This document shows positions 63,978 through 64,000 of a DNA stretch of 64,000 nt, piece after piece (the first letter of the stretch is position 1; each line of letters begins with the position of its first letter). The notes under the pieces are model-generated. The model was not told the DNA's origin, searched no databases, and saw nothing but the letters and a program-made list of their open reading frames with translations. A program made the position numbers and the translations under genes. The stretch spans positions 186,001 to 250,000 of the forward strand of contig JAAKBF010000087.1 in the NCBI GenBank assembly GCA_012656075.1. Reading direction: 5' to 3'. The DNA is from Phytophthora hibernalis. Lineage: Eukaryota; Oomycota; Peronosporomycetes; Peronosporales; Peronosporaceae.

Positions 63978-64000
63978 TCTCTTATCAAGGCTGCCCCTCG

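Noticed and set aside
1..64000. tRNA, rRNA or snRNA genes
   Set aside because: No cloverleaf, conserved rRNA block or snRNA consensus was recognised by eye; a dedicated scan was not possible.

Overview
This window looks like a gene-poor, transposon-dense part of an oomycete genome, most like Phytophthora or a close relative. The evidence is a Crinkler gene with the LFLAK and HVLVVVP motifs, two fragments carrying RxLR-type (RFLK/RFLR) and EER-type motifs, an M96-like gene with two short GT-AG introns, and a TE set typical of these genomes (chromodomain Gypsy, Copia, piggyBac-like, mariner, pogo-like, Helitron). Nearly every protein-coding stretch is broken by frameshifts or stops. The only short intact ORF that matches a known family is a divergent histone H4-like gene.

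Layout. 1-5.3 kb: decayed Gypsy element (Gypsy-1, + strand) whose 3' end carries a chromodomain and is overlapped on the opposite strand by a second decayed gene (4558-6336). 6.4-8.3 kb: pogo-like DNA transposon with TIRs and a TA target duplication. 8.9-9.4 kb: RxLR-type pseudogene copy A. 10.3-12.6 kb: possible aldo-keto reductase fragment, a 200-bp MITE and the M96-like gene. 13.9-15.5 kb: piggyBac-like pseudogene. 16.6-18 kb: DENR/SUI1 pseudogene and RxLR-type copy B. 18.2-21.2 kb: a Tc1-type MITE, unassigned ORFs and a Tc1-like transposase. 21.3-24.2 kb: 5'-truncated Copia-1 with a 3' LTR. 25.2-28.6 kb: 5'-truncated Gypsy-2 with chromodomain and LTR. 28.7-30.6 kb: SET-domain fragment, tandem repeats and a CCT-gamma fragment. 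31.4-35.8 kb: a Crinkler C-terminal fragment and a whole Crinkler pseudogene.

35.9-41.4 kb: a second Tc1-type MITE and a Helitron (Rep plus Pif1 helicase, minus strand) with a recognisable 3' hairpin/CTAG end. 42.5 kb: H4-like gene. 45.4-49.4 kb: Gypsy-3 with a second RNase H domain. 50.1-55.5 kb: Copia-2 on the minus strand, flanked by LTR copies in inverted rather than direct orientation. 56.2-59.3 kb: a foldback-like element whose inverted arms are tandem arrays of about 160-bp units capped by TCACACA motifs spaced about 21 bp apart. 59.4-61.1 kb: almost intact mariner element with two introns. 62.5-64 kb: a two-frame gene with an acidic linker and a nuclease-like core, running off the window edge.

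There is no operon or pathway here. The common theme is repeated insertion and decay, with fragments of host genes (DENR, CCT, SET methyltransferase, possibly AKR) and effector genes (RxLR, Crinkler) scattered among the elements. No rRNA, tRNA or CRISPR array was recognised. Assignments come from motif recognition by eye; no database search was run.
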